A DNA stretch of 23,817 nucleotides from a virus, in IMG/VR virus record IMGVR_UViG_3300046692_000137, positions 1 through 23,817 of that record; one strand, written 5' to 3'. The first letter of the stretch is position 1, and the number at the start of each line of letters is the position of its first letter. Below the pieces are notes generated by a model. The model ran no database searches. It was not told the DNA's origin and saw only the letters and a list, made by a program, of their open reading frames with translations. This document shows positions 5,833 to 14,870 of the stretch, piece by piece. The position numbers and the translations under genes were made by a program.

Positions 5833-6897
5833 TTACATTTCCTCTACTTGCAGGGTGATGATTCCGAATTCGAATTCCTTGAGGTTCAAGCTGAACTCCT
5901 TATGGATGCCGAAAATGAAAAGAGGCTCGAAGTAGTCGAGCGTGAAATCGTCCAGACCGGACCAGATCCCGGGTCGGCCGTTGAGCTGCTCGCGCAGTTC
6001 CATGATTTGACTGGTGAGCGACTTGTCGAACCAGACAGTGAGGTCGATCTTTGGCACCGATCGCTCTGGATCGAGCATGAGGTTACCGAACTTATCGCGC
6101 TCGACATTGGAGAAATTCAGGTGGTCCGAGGTGGCCTCGTATTGCGCCTCGCCGATGTACACCGCGTTGCCGATCATAATTCCACCGACACCGCGCTGAC
6201 CGGGACCAGGTTTGCTTGCGGTTACCGTGATCGTGGAATTGCGGTACGGGGGCAAGTCGAAGTACTGCACACTGGTCCGACTCTTAAACTTCCCGAAGAA
6301 AAACTCTTTCCAGCTCCGGCTCTTGCGTTTGCTGAGGTCCGCTGTAACGCGGTATTTCTCTACCCCGCCGACGGTCTGGGTAATCGTCACCGTGCGCGCG
6401 TCGAGGCCGATGACAGCGATCGACGATGCGCGGTCCGTAAGCTGAATCGACTGCACTATGTCCACCGGCGCCACGACCTGCGTGTTTCGCAGGTTGTCGA
6501 ATGCAGCCCACTTGTTCGTCGTTCCAGGAACTTTCAGCCATGCAGTCCCCGTCGCCAGCGGCTGTCCGGTGTTCGCGCCGGTTATTTGCGACTCGTAGAC
6601 CATGTGCGCGACCGGATCAATGACGCGATCGCCAAGCGCGTATGTGTGTGTGACGTCGTAGACCGAATATGTGGTACCGATGTTCTGCCACCAGGTCGGG
6701 CTGCCGGCCGGCGCGTGACCGGTGTTCCCGGCCTGCAGCGACTTCCAGGCGGTGATGACGCCGCCGACCGTCCCCGTGCTTGCGGTGGCGTCGACGGCGT
6801 ATGTCGTGCTCATGACGTGTGCTGGCGGCGGCGTCTCCACCACCGAGCTACTGACCAGCATAGCGTCTGTGATGGTGATTGGAGGGATCACTCTCAT
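5833..6897 (-). CDS. Post-tape-measure tail-tip protein (354 aa)
   Basis: Starts at the ATG at 6897, which overlaps the tape-measure stop (ATGA). It begins MRVIPPITITDAMLVSSSV. A central module with YALGDRVID, MVYES, NTGQPL and a following Trp has the look of small chitin/carbohydrate-binding modules. After NKWAAFD, a beta-rich second half runs to the end. I recall proteins of this type following tape-measure genes in other siphophages, without a firm role. Position suggests a baseplate or distal-tail component connecting the tube to the fibre encoded next. Sugar binding is an inference from motif spacing. It appears to stand in place of the lambda M-L-K-I-J set, none of which is visible here. 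Confidence 0.75.
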   Translation of the reverse strand: MRVIPPITITDAMLVSSSVVETPPPAHVMSTTYAVDATASTGTVGGVITAWKSLQAGNTGHAPAGSPTWWQNIGTTYSVYDVTHTYALGDRVIDPVAHMVYESQITGANTGQPLATGTAWLKVPGTTNKWAAFDNLRNTQVVAPVDIVQSIQLTDRASSIAVIGLDARTVTITQTVGGVEKYRVTADLSKRKSRSWKEFFFGKFKSRTSVQYFDLPPYRNSTITVTASKPGPGQRGVGGIMIGNAVYIGEAQYEATSDHLNFSNVERDKFGNLMLDPERSVPKIDLTVWFDKSLTSQIMELREQLNGRPGIWSGLDDFTLDYFEPLFIFGIHKEFSLNLKEFEFGIITLQVEEM

Positions 6898-9800
6898 GCG
6901 GCAGCCTCCTCTTTCGTGGACGCGTACAGCCGGTCGTTGCGGATGACGCGCTTCCACAGGCTGGTACCGGTCTCGCAGGAAGTCGCCGTCCGGGCGCTAG
7001 AGTTCTCCAGGTTCGCCACCTGGCGGCGCAGCGCGCGGATCTCGGCTACAAGCTCCGAGTTGTCGCCACCGCTCAGGATCGAGCGGGTCTGACTGGCGTT
7101 GAAGATGCGCGATGGACCAGTAGCTTCCAGCTCTGGACCGTTTTCGCCGACCAGCCGCAATCCACCGACGTGGTCGCCGCCGGCGGCGAAGCCGGGCGGA
7201 TGGAGCTTCTTGTACTCATCGCTACCCAAGAAGCCCTGCTTGACCTGATCCCAAGTCATTCCGTTCTTCAGAGCCGCCTCCCAAACATCTACGCCAGCGG
7301 CATCACCCTTGCGGCCAAGCAGCGATTGGTAAAGGCCCTGGATCTTCGCTTCGTCCGAACCCTTGATGGCGCCGACGATATCAACGCCATTCGCTGCCTG
7401 GTTTTGCCAGAAGTCGGTCTCGCTGCTGGTTGCGCTGCGACCCAAGTACTGCTGATACGCTGCAGCCGCTTGGGACGGAGCCGCCGCAATCGGATTGCCC
7501 TTCACGGAGGCGATCGCGGCGGCCACCTGAGAAAGTGCCTGCGGCAGCGACACCAACGAGGTGGCGATGCCATTGAGCAGGTCAACCTGGTTCTTTTCCG
7601 CAGTCAGCATGTCGTCCAGCTTGGCAAGCTCGGACTTGTGGTTGGCGTCAAGGGTAGATTTCTGGTCCTGCAGCGCCTTCAGCGCGCGCTCCTCGGTGGA
7701 CAACTCCGTGTCAGTAAAGCCAGCCAACTCGCTAACCGTATTTTTGGTGCGGTAGACGTCGCGCTGATAATCCAGGTAACTAGAGAATTGGCTGGATGCA
7801 TCCTTACTCACCGTCGCGAGAGCGTTTTTCAGGCTATCGACGTCCGGTAATGGGCCGCCGGCCTTCGCTATGGCCAGCGCCGCCTCAAGCTGCGCCTGCG
7901 CCGCTTGTCGGTCCGCCTTCTCGGAACCAGGCACAGTGATCGAGTCCAGCGTAGCGTGCAGGGATTGCGATAGGCTTTGCAGTTTCGTCACGCCACCGGA
8001 CACACTATCGATGCTTGCTTGCAAGCTGTCGGAGGCAGCCTGATACACGGAATTCATTTGGTTGCGGTCGCGCTCCGCCACCGCCTGCAGAACGGAATAC
8101 GCATTATTGACGTTGTCCAGCAAGCCCTTCGCAGACTCCTTGATCTTATCGATGGCGTCTTTCGCGGCTTGTGCAGCGATCACCTGGTCGTATAGCGCCA
8201 GGTTATGCCCGTCAATCGCATTGCGCGCCTTCTCTGCCAGCTGCTCCTGCGTCATGGTCAGCTGATCCAGCTGGTCTTGTAGCTTTGCGTGCTCGCTAAG
8301 CACCTCGGCGGCCGACTTCTCGCTGGCGTGCACTTGCGCGAAGGCATCCTGCAAATTCATCAGGCCGGCGTACAGCTTTTGACCGCTCTCAGAACTAAGA
8401 TCCAAGCCTGACACCAAATTCTTGAATTGCTCCTTCGTCTGCGGAATGGTTTTCAGCCCAAGTGCCGCCAGCTGCATATCCAGCTGCTTGGTGATCGGCG
8501 CCAGGCGCTCAGCATCGCTCAGGTAATTCTGGGCGAACGAGTTGGCCTGCGCAGCGAAGTTGTCGAGGCCACCCGACAGCAGGATGATCTGCGCGCGTGC
8601 TGCCTCCGACGCCAACCCAGCGGCGCCAAATGCGGTGGACATGTCCTTACCGAGAATTTGGGCGACCTGGTTGGTGGCGTTGAATTCATTGGTTATGCGG
8701 GTCAGCGCGGCGGCAGTAGACTCGGTTGGCGTCTTCAGCGCGGCGATCTGCTGCAGCGTCACCTTGGCGCCAAAGACCGCCTCGCCGGAATCACGCAAAG
8801 CGGCGCGATATGCCAGCAGCGCCTCAACCTCGGTAGCCAGTTCAGCGGAGGTGCCTTGGAATCCCGCTTCCAGATTCGAAAGCCCAGGCTCGATCCCTTC
8901 CAGAATGTTCATGATCCTGTCGTTGAACACCTGGGCCAACGCTTTTCCGGCATCAGCGGAATCGATGCCGCCTTCGGCACCGACGTGCGCCGTGTCAGTT
9001 TTGCCGGTGAGGTAGGACGTGACACCGGCCTTTTCCGACGTCGTCAGGTACTTCGCCAGCGCATCATCAGCCAAGCCCACGGTCTTGACGAAGTTCTGCA
9101 CGGTCGCGGCTTCAGCCGGCGCCCAGAAGGTGCTTGTGACGCCGAAGGTGCCGAACGACGACGCCGTGCTGGCGCCGGCAATGTACGAATCGGACTTGCC
9201 TTCGTTACCGCGCTCGTTGATCGAAATATTGCCAGCGGCATTGTTGCTGCCGAACGTGAGGCGCGTGTCGCCTTCCTTGCCACTTCCGAAAAGTGCACCC
9301 CAGGCCTTGTAGGCGACCACAGCGGCAGCCACGTACGGCATCGCTGTTGAGACGATGGCGCCGACGGTCGAGCCGGCGGTTAGCGCGCTGGCGATGGCGC
9401 CCTGCCCCGCTGCCGCATAGGCAGCAGCCGCGTCAGCAACAGCAGTGCCGCCCGCGAGACCGGAGCCGAATGCGGAAATAGCCGAAGAGCCAAACAGATT
9501 GCCAGCGGCCGTAATCGCTGAACCGGCACCGCTGGTCAACTTGAAGAGGCCGGCCGCGTTGCTCAGCGCGGCGATCGGATTATTACCTGTCGACTGGTAA
9601 CCGGTGCTGTTGTAGAACTGCTGCTGCGCAGCCTGCTCGGGCGTAAGACTGGCGCCGAGCATCTGCGCCTTCAGGTTGATCAGGATCGGCTTGGCGGTCA
9701 ACTCGTAGATGGCCGCAAGCAGTCCGGACCGCAGCGAATCCTCAGCCTTTTTGAACACCGACGAAAAGCCGTTGCTCATGTCCGTGAACGTGCTTTTCGC

Positions 9801-12362
9801 GGCTTGATCAATCGAGGTGAACAGGTCATCGTACTGCTGGTAGTAGCGCTGCTTGTTCGCTCCCAGGATCTGCTCGCTGTTGAGGTCGCGCATCGCTTGC
9901 GCGGTGCGGCGAATTACCTCTGCCTCATCCTCCCGTCCAGCGATAGAGCCGATCACGGCGGCGTTCGACTCCATGATCGCCGCGGCCTCGTCAACGCGGC
10001 GGGTCTTCAAGTCGTTCAGCTGCTGTGCCGACAGACCGATTTCCTCATTCTGATCACGCTGTGCGTTGACCTGCGCATTGGTGGCGTCCAGATCCGCACG
10101 GCGACTGTCGAACAGGGCGTTGTATGCCTGAATGGCTTGGCGGGTATTTTGAACATCGAGCACCAGCGCGTCGGCGGCGGCCTGTTTGCGCCGCGTCAGG
10201 ATCTGCTGATCCTGCGTGTCAATCTGGCCGCGCAGCTCCGCAAGCTTTTGCTCGTGCGCAGCCTGGCCATCAATAGAAACCGTCTCTTGCTGAGCCAGCG
10301 CTAGTTGTTGCTGTAACGTGTTCTTTCTAATCTGCAGCAAGCGCTCATCGAGTGCCGCCTTATCCTGGACATATTTAGCCTGATCGTCGAGCGCTACATT
10401 CCGCCCAGAATCTTGCTGAGCCTGAACTGGAATGAACGCACGCTTGGCCTGCTCCTCCTGAGCGGCGCCGAGCCGCTGCACTGCGGCTACCTGTCCGGCG
10501 ATGGTCTGGTTGTAAAAGTCCGCGTTGGCTTGGTAGATCTGCTTTATACGGTTCTGCACGCGTTCCTGCGTGACATCGGCAGGTTCACCACGTTGAGCCG
10601 CCGCCGCGCCATCAGCTCGGGCGGCCGCAATTTCCTTTTCGACCCGCTGTTTGGTTGTCAGGTACTGAAGCCCTTGCTGGTCAAACTTGATTGCCGCTTC
10701 GGCGCTCTTTGCATCCTCGCCAGTAATCCGCGCATGCTCTTGCTGGACGCGAAGAATCGCCTCCTGCAGCGCCAGTTCATCTTTATCTGCGGAAAGGGTC
10801 GAGCGGGCTTCAGAACGGCCGCTGAACTGCTCCTGCTGCTGCGCGAACAGCACCGAGCCGACGTCTTTGCCAGCCGGCCGTGCGATTGGCACCTCTGCCT
10901 TGGCGATGCGCGCCTTCAGCTGAGCAATCTTCTGCTCTACAGTCTCCTCACGGCCGACGTCGAGCATGGCATCCCATGCGCCTTTGGCGGCCCCCTTGAC
11001 GGCGTTCCATGCTCGCTCAGCGGTTCCGAGAGACTGCGCAATTCGCTGATTTGCGGCGTCTTGTGCAGCCGTATAGGCTTGCTGGGCGACTTTGGAGGCG
11101 TCTTGCGTTTTGCCCTGCTCTTGGAGTGCCTTGATCTGCTGGTAAGTGGCCAGCGTCAAGTAGCGGAACTGCTCGTTCAGCTTGAGTGACACTTGCAGCG
11201 GATCTTTGCCAAGTTCGGCATATGCCTTGGCCGTGTCTTCGATCGCTACACCGAGATATTTTTGCGACTGAATGGCGGTGGACGAGAACTTTACCAGCTG
11301 ATCACTGTTCGTGACGCCGGCGCCGACCAGTTTGGCGATAACGTCAGCATTCTGCCCCACCGTGCCGGCAGTGTCTGCTGCCTTGCGGGCAAGCCCGGCC
11401 AGTTGGCCACTGGTCACACCGGCCACGTTGCCAGTCATGACGATGGCTTTTTGATATGCGTCTGCTTCTTTGCTGCCCTGCTGGTATGCGAAAGCCAGAG
11501 CGACAACCGCCGCCGCCACCACGGTAAGCGGTGTAACCAGGCTAACGATATAACCCGCGAGGGCGCGCGCCGCTCCGCCGATGCTTCCGAACATATCGCG
11601 CAACTGACCGCCCTGCTGGAGAGCGACAGTAAGAATCGGTTGACCACCCTGAATGGACGTGACGATATCCGTGAACTGCGGCCCGACGGAGCGCAGCGCA
11701 GCCGCCGTCTGGGCAGCCGAAACACCGGTACGGGCAAGGCCGCCCTCGGCTTCACGCAACCGGGTGATGAACGGCGCGGCTTGGTCGCTTACGCCAAGCT
11801 GCGCGGCGCGTAACTCAAGAAGCTCAGACCGGGTTCGGCCGATTGCCTCAGCCTGACCGCGCAGCGACTCCACGAACGAGTCGCGCGTGCCCTGCGCCTG
11901 GGCGGCCTCCCTCTGCGCCTGAGCCTCCGCGCGCGCGGCATCCGCAAGGCGCTCCTCGGCCGCGCGGCGCTCCTCCGCCACTTGCACCAAGCGCTCTTGC
12001 TGCACACCGATCGCACGCAGCTGTTCCAGATAAGGAGCCAGCACGGCCGGATCCACCCCGCGCTGGCGGGCCAAGGATTCAAACCATTCTGCTGATCCCC
12101 GCGCGGCACCGCTGATACTCGATTCGACCGATGCCGTTTCCCGCTGGATCGAGGCGATTAAATTGCGCTGGGCCGACATGATCCGCTGCGTGGCCGCAGA
12201 TGCGCCTTCGCCGATGCCGGAAACTGCACGCTGCGCCTGTTCACCCGAGCGCGCGACACTGGCCGCCATACCGCTGGCCTGCTGTCCGATCTCGTTAAAG
12301 CCAGCACGCGTCCTTGTCGTATCGACTTCCGCAGCAAGCTGGATCCGGCGCTCTTCGTTCAT
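6894..12362 (-). CDS. Tail length tape measure protein
   Basis: At 1822 aa it is the largest gene. Residues 1-220 are Ala/Gln/Glu/Arg-rich and helical. Residues about 224-260 (RSVGPQFTDIVTSIQGGQPI, then LQQGGQLRDMFG) match the prophage tape-measure family (TMP_2), followed by a hydrophobic stretch at 268-293. Long coiled-coil regions alternate with an Ala/Gly-rich membrane-like block at about 920-1030. Near the C-terminus are two LGR-type repeats (YQQYLGR at 1636 and LYQSLLGR at about 1677) of DUF4214 style. Then come GFAAGG..VGENGPELEATGPSR, usual for tape-measure ends, and a short coiled coil. The protein sets tail length and is ejected with the DNA. At about 0.15 nm per residue it predicts a tail near 270 nm. 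Confidence 0.95.
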   Translation of the reverse strand: MNEERRIQLAAEVDTTRTRAGFNEIGQQASGMAASVARSGEQAQRAVSGIGEGASAATQRIMSAQRNLIASIQRETASVESSISGAARGSAEWFESLARQRGVDPAVLAPYLEQLRAIGVQQERLVQVAEERRAAEERLADAARAEAQAQREAAQAQGTRDSFVESLRGQAEAIGRTRSELLELRAAQLGVSDQAAPFITRLREAEGGLARTGVSAAQTAAALRSVGPQFTDIVTSIQGGQPILTVALQQGGQLRDMFGSIGGAARALAGYIVSLVTPLTVVAAAVVALAFAYQQGSKEADAYQKAIVMTGNVAGVTSGQLAGLARKAADTAGTVGQNADVIAKLVGAGVTNSDQLVKFSSTAIQSQKYLGVAIEDTAKAYAELGKDPLQVSLKLNEQFRYLTLATYQQIKALQEQGKTQDASKVAQQAYTAAQDAANQRIAQSLGTAERAWNAVKGAAKGAWDAMLDVGREETVEQKIAQLKARIAKAEVPIARPAGKDVGSVLFAQQQEQFSGRSEARSTLSADKDELALQEAILRVQQEHARITGEDAKSAEAAIKFDQQGLQYLTTKQRVEKEIAAARADGAAAAQRGEPADVTQERVQNRIKQIYQANADFYNQTIAGQVAAVQRLGAAQEEQAKRAFIPVQAQQDSGRNVALDDQAKYVQDKAALDERLLQIRKNTLQQQLALAQQETVSIDGQAAHEQKLAELRGQIDTQDQQILTRRKQAAADALVLDVQNTRQAIQAYNALFDSRRADLDATNAQVNAQRDQNEEIGLSAQQLNDLKTRRVDEAAAIMESNAAVIGSIAGREDEAEVIRRTAQAMRDLNSEQILGANKQRYYQQYDDLFTSIDQAAKSTFTDMSNGFSSVFKKAEDSLRSGLLAAIYELTAKPILINLKAQMLGASLTPEQAAQQQFYNSTGYQSTGNNPIAALSNAAGLFKLTSGAGSAITAAGNLFGSSAISAFGSGLAGGTAVADAAAAYAAAGQGAIASALTAGSTVGAIVSTAMPYVAAAVVAYKAWGALFGSGKEGDTRLTFGSNNAAGNISINERGNEGKSDSYIAGASTASSFGTFGVTSTFWAPAEAATVQNFVKTVGLADDALAKYLTTSEKAGVTSYLTGKTDTAHVGAEGGIDSADAGKALAQVFNDRIMNILEGIEPGLSNLEAGFQGTSAELATEVEALLAYRAALRDSGEAVFGAKVTLQQIAALKTPTESTAAALTRITNEFNATNQVAQILGKDMSTAFGAAGLASEAARAQIILLSGGLDNFAAQANSFAQNYLSDAERLAPITKQLDMQLAALGLKTIPQTKEQFKNLVSGLDLSSESGQKLYAGLMNLQDAFAQVHASEKSAAEVLSEHAKLQDQLDQLTMTQEQLAEKARNAIDGHNLALYDQVIAAQAAKDAIDKIKESAKGLLDNVNNAYSVLQAVAERDRNQMNSVYQAASDSLQASIDSVSGGVTKLQSLSQSLHATLDSITVPGSEKADRQAAQAQLEAALAIAKAGGPLPDVDSLKNALATVSKDASSQFSSYLDYQRDVYRTKNTVSELAGFTDTELSTEERALKALQDQKSTLDANHKSELAKLDDMLTAEKNQVDLLNGIATSLVSLPQALSQVAAAIASVKGNPIAAAPSQAAAAYQQYLGRSATSSETDFWQNQAANGVDIVGAIKGSDEAKIQGLYQSLLGRKGDAAGVDVWEAALKNGMTWDQVKQGFLGSDEYKKLHPPGFAAGGDHVGGLRLVGENGPELEATGPSRIFNASQTRSILSGGDNSELVAEIRALRRQVANLENSSARTATSCETGTSLWKRVIRNDRLYASTKEEAAA

Positions 12363-12369
12363 AAACGGT

Positions 12370-13148
12370 TCAATCCTTTTTCTCGTGAACCACGGCGAGC
12401 GCGGCGCCCTCCATCGTCAGGATGTCGTCCTTCCAGTCGTCAAAATCGGACGCGGAAATATCCATGCGATTGAGGTCTTGATATAAAACGTTGTAGTCGA
12501 TCCCGGTCATGCCGCCGGGGCCTTGGCGCCATTGTGTTTGCAGCGAGCAGAAGAGCTGAAAGGCTGCCCAGTTCTCCGGCCAGACTTCGATTTCTCTTGA
12601 TTGGTGTGCTGCGGCGATGTGCGCGAGGAAGGCGTTGCCAGGCTTCGGGCTGTCCTTCGGCTCGTAGAACGCCGCCGCAGCTTCCTTCAGTTTCCCCGAC
12701 GGCCTTCCAGCATCGCTTCACGATACGATTGGATGATCGCGTCGGCCGCTTGCGGCATCTCGTCGATCAGCTGATCGACCGCTTCGCGATCAAACGCGAT
12801 ATCGAGATCCCAGCCGAGTACGCAACCCATGATGTAGGCGGCTTGGTTTTGTGCCTTTTTGTCGTTTTGCTCGGTTTGGGTGGGGCCGAAATCCAGCTTC
12901 GGCGGCTCGACAGTCGCACCGGCTTTAGCGGCTTCTTCGGCGGCCTTGGCGGCGGCCTGAGCGGCGGCGATCATCGCTTCGCCTTCGGCCTTGATTGCAG
13001 CGGTCATGTCGTCAACGAATTTCGCAAATTCTTTGCGGGTACGGTATTGGTATTCCAACTTGACGGTGCCGATGCTGCCGTCCAGCTGTGGAATTTTCAG
13101 CTCCTTGGGTACGGTCTTTGGAGGATTGCCGAGTTTAATCTTTGCCAT
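12370..13148 (-). CDS. Tail assembly chaperone GT fusion made by -1 frameshift
   Basis: The G frame (13148 to 12687) ends in CGG-GGA-AAC-TGA. GGGAAAC (12696 to 12690) is a correct X-XXY-YYZ slippery heptamer in phase, directly before the stop. After a -1 slip, reading continues CTG-AAG-GAA without a stop to the TGA at 12372-12370, giving 153 + 106 = 259 aa. The added part contains EVWPENWAAFQLF and QTQWRQGPGGMTGIDY, typical of the DUF1799 family found just before tape-measure genes. It has no start codon of its own near the overlap. By analogy with lambda G/GT, the two products bind the tape measure and tube protein during tail assembly. It ends 7 bp before the tape-measure ATG. Confidence 0.88.
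12687..13148 (-). CDS. Tail assembly chaperone, G-like (unshifted product)
   Basis: A 153-aa protein starting MAKIKLGNPPKTVPKELKIP. It has a beta-type N-terminal third (about 1-45), then a helical middle with an Ala/Glu/Lys-rich run (about 50-85) and a helical end. Lambda G-type chaperones have comparable length and position, between tube and tape-measure genes. Most ribosomes are expected to stop here, giving an excess of this form over the fusion. The ribosome-binding sequence (GAAAGAAGA) is modest. Only the position, the slippery site and the DUF1799 extension identify it; the sequence alone would not. Confidence 0.88.
   Translation of the reverse strand: MAKIKLGNPPKTVPKELKIPQLDGSIGTVKLEYQYRTRKEFAKFVDDMTAAIKAEGEAMIAAAQAAAKAAEEAAKAGATVEPPKLDFGPTQTEQNDKKAQNQAAYIMGCVLGWDLDIAFDREAVDQLIDEMPQAADAIIQSYREAMLEGRRGN
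12690..12696 (-). other. Programmed -1 frameshift site GGGAAAC
   Basis: In the G frame the codons are CGG-GGA-AAC-TGA, so the heptamer G-GGA-AAC is in the phase needed for tandem slippage. Lambda uses GGGAAAG at the same gene position. The stop codon follows directly. Confidence 0.88.
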
Positions 13149-13250
13149 GGTCTTCTTTCGCGGGGTAGTAGATAAGTGCCCGTGCCGGCCGCCGCGCCCG
13201 CGAAGGCGACGGCAGCCGGTCGGTGCCTGGTTTGGCTTGCGCCGAAAGGG

Positions 13251-13892
13251 TTAGTAGGAAATCGAGCGGCCAGTCAGCGCCATTGCGACGTCGACGGTGT
13301 TCACCTGGTTGCTGTTCAGTTTCGGGAACTCGGATACGGCCATGTAGCCGTAGCCGTAGGTCAAGGCGCCGCCGTTGAGCACCTGCTTGAATGCCACCTT
13401 CGACAGACGGCGACTGATGCCCAGCATGGTTTTGTAGTTGGCGTTTGCCGCGTCGTGGCCGAGGGTCAGCGTCACGGTGGTCGGGTTGAAGCCCGTTGGG
13501 ATCTTGATGCCGTTGCGCTTGGCCAGCGGGTTCACGTCGGTGAATTTCGGATCTCCGCCACTGGCGCTGATGCTCAGCACCTGAGGCATCACGGTCCAGC
13601 CGGTGATTTTCTGCGCCGAGCCCAGGCCGGTACCGGCCGGGAAGAAGTTCGTATCCGAGCTGTCGATACCGTCAATACTGAAGGTATCAGCAGTCAGGAC
13701 GGTGACCTTGGCGACAACTTCATTCAGGTCTTCCCAGCCGGACAGCAACAGAACTTCGTCGCCGGTGTTGTAGCCGTGGGCAACACTGGTGGCGACGGCG
13801 GGGTTAGCGTTCGTCAGGACGGTGATATTTTTGGCGTTGGCCAGCGTGTTCGAGAACTGCTGGCTGGAGCCTTCCGGGAAATTGTAAGTCAT
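13251..13892 (-). CDS. Major tail tube protein
   Basis: A 213-aa protein in the usual tail-tube slot, between the tail terminator and the G/GT chaperones. It is rich in beta-strand patterns. The middle part (about 28-110) carries VAHGYNTGDEVLLL and other segments of the kind seen in lambda-type tube proteins. The ATG at 13892 has an AAGGG ribosome-binding site at 6 nt. A terminator lies 20 bp upstream (13913-13935), so this highly needed protein is preceded by a stop signal. It polymerises as rings round the tape measure to form the tube. The call rests on gene order and length plus general likeness. Confidence 0.85.
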   Translation of the reverse strand: MTYNFPEGSSQQFSNTLANAKNITVLTNANPAVATSVAHGYNTGDEVLLLSGWEDLNEVVAKVTVLTADTFSIDGIDSSDTNFFPAGTGLGSAQKITGWTVMPQVLSISASGGDPKFTDVNPLAKRNGIKIPTGFNPTTVTLTLGHDAANANYKTMLGISRRLSKVAFKQVLNGGALTYGYGYMAVSEFPKLNSNQVNTVDVAMALTGRSISY

Positions 13893-13912
13893 GGGAGCCC
13901 TTTCTGTGGACG

Positions 13913-13935
13913 AAAAAAAACCACCTCTTGGGTGG
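13913..13935 (-). terminator. Rho-independent terminator before the tail tube gene
   Basis: On the minus strand CCACC (13935-13931) pairs with GGTGG (13925-13921) round a 5-nt loop, followed by eight T's (13920-13913). It lies between the DUF3168 gene and the tube gene. Confidence 0.85.
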
Positions 13936-13995
13936 CTGGCTGCGCCCTATTCGGGCAAAAAGATGGCCCGGGGCGGGCCGGTTGCTGACTGATCG

Positions 13996-14349
13996 TTACC
14001 GGTCAGCCCAGATGCTGAAATCCTGTCTACTGCAATACCGCTCCATGTCGGCGTCGTAATCCGACACGGCAGCACCTTGTTGGCGGGCGACGAATTCTGG
14101 CGACGCGACGATCGCGGCCTCGATCTGCTTGATGGCCGTCTTGGCCGCCGTCCGGCTGTCCGCCCAGACGCTGATCTGCATGTCGGCGTTTTCCTTGCTG
14201 GCCACCTCATTTGCCAGCGTCTGGATTACCTCGCCTCCGATTTGCTGGAACGTGATGTACGGCCGTTGCGTTGTGGTGGGAGCGAAGTCAGCGAAAACAC
14301 GTGGCGAGACCGACTTGAGTATTGCAGTCAGCGTTGCTTCAAGGCTCAT
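13996..14349 (-). CDS. DUF3168 tail terminator/completion protein
   Basis: A 117-aa protein beginning MSLEATLTAILKSVSPRVFADFAP, followed by RPYITFQQIGG and MQISVWADSRTAAKTA. This order (N-terminal helix, PYI-F-Q strand, Q-ISVWA strand, then a helix) is the pattern of DUF3168 proteins, which include tail terminators capping the tube at the head-proximal end. The ATG at 14349 overlaps the stop of the gp10-like gene (ATGA). It is last in the connector run and is followed by a terminator. Confidence 0.88.
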   Translation of the reverse strand: MSLEATLTAILKSVSPRVFADFAPTTTQRPYITFQQIGGEVIQTLANEVASKENADMQISVWADSRTAAKTAIKQIEAAIVASPEFVARQQGAAVSDYDADMERYCSRQDFSIWADR

Positions 14350-14870
14350 AGAATCTCGTCCAGCAGTCGTTGGGTGGCTGCCGCCTCGGCCGCCGGGAAT
14401 AAGCTTGTCGCGCGGCGGACAAAAGACTTCGCCGCCACTTGGCGCGGCGATGGCAGCGGCACGTAGTAAGCATCCTTCTCGGCCTGCGATGCGCCCCGGC
14501 GCGGCTTGGGCGTGCCGCGCTTTTCAGGCCGCACGACGGTGAACCAGGTGCCGTCACTACGCACGTGAACCTGGTAACGCTGCACATAACCGAACTCCAC
14601 CAGGCCGCCGTGCGGCGCCTTGCGATGGTTCCAGCTCACGTGATACGTTGCCCGCCCGGGACCGCTGTTGTCATGCGAGAAAACCTGATAGATCGAACCA
14701 ACCAGCTTCCCGCTCTTCTGACCCAGCTGCTGCGCATTTCCCAACACCGCTTCGTATAGGACCTGCGCCGCCGCCTGCGCGGCGGGCCGAGCAGCGCTAT
14801 CCGCCTTATCAGCCATGCCGTCCAACACCAAGTGCAGCGCCGACAAATCGACGCTCAGCATACTGTTCAC
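14346..14870 (-). CDS. HK97 gp10-like tail component
   Basis: I prefer the GTG at 14870 as start (174 aa). It overlaps the previous stop (GTGA) and has AGGTGA a few bases upstream. The ATG at 14861, three codons in, is the alternative. Visible features are an Ala-rich helix (about 15-40), SGKLVGSIYQV, then HRKAPHGGLVEFGYVQRY with the HG.LVEFG signature of the HK97 gp10 family. The Arg/Pro-rich loop is followed by a C-terminal helix. Members help close or join the head-tail interface. It is coupled at both ends to its neighbours. Confidence 0.88.
   Translation of the reverse strand: MNSMLSVDLSALHLVLDGMADKADSAARPAAQAAAQVLYEAVLGNAQQLGQKSGKLVGSIYQVFSHDNSGPGRATYHVSWNHRKAPHGGLVEFGYVQRYQVHVRSDGTWFTVVRPEKRGTPKPRRGASQAEKDAYYVPLPSPRQVAAKSFVRRATSLFPAAEAAATQRLLDEIL

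Noticed and set aside
4904-7092. Long plus-strand open frames of 343 and 414 aa
   Set aside because: They lie opposite the fibre and tail-tip genes, are low-complexity Arg-rich and show no ribosome-binding site or domain pattern.
12440-12721. 93-aa minus-strand open frame near the frameshift region
   Set aside because: It is in the third frame; the DUF1799 motifs are in the -1 frame reached from the slippery site, so this one is a shadow.
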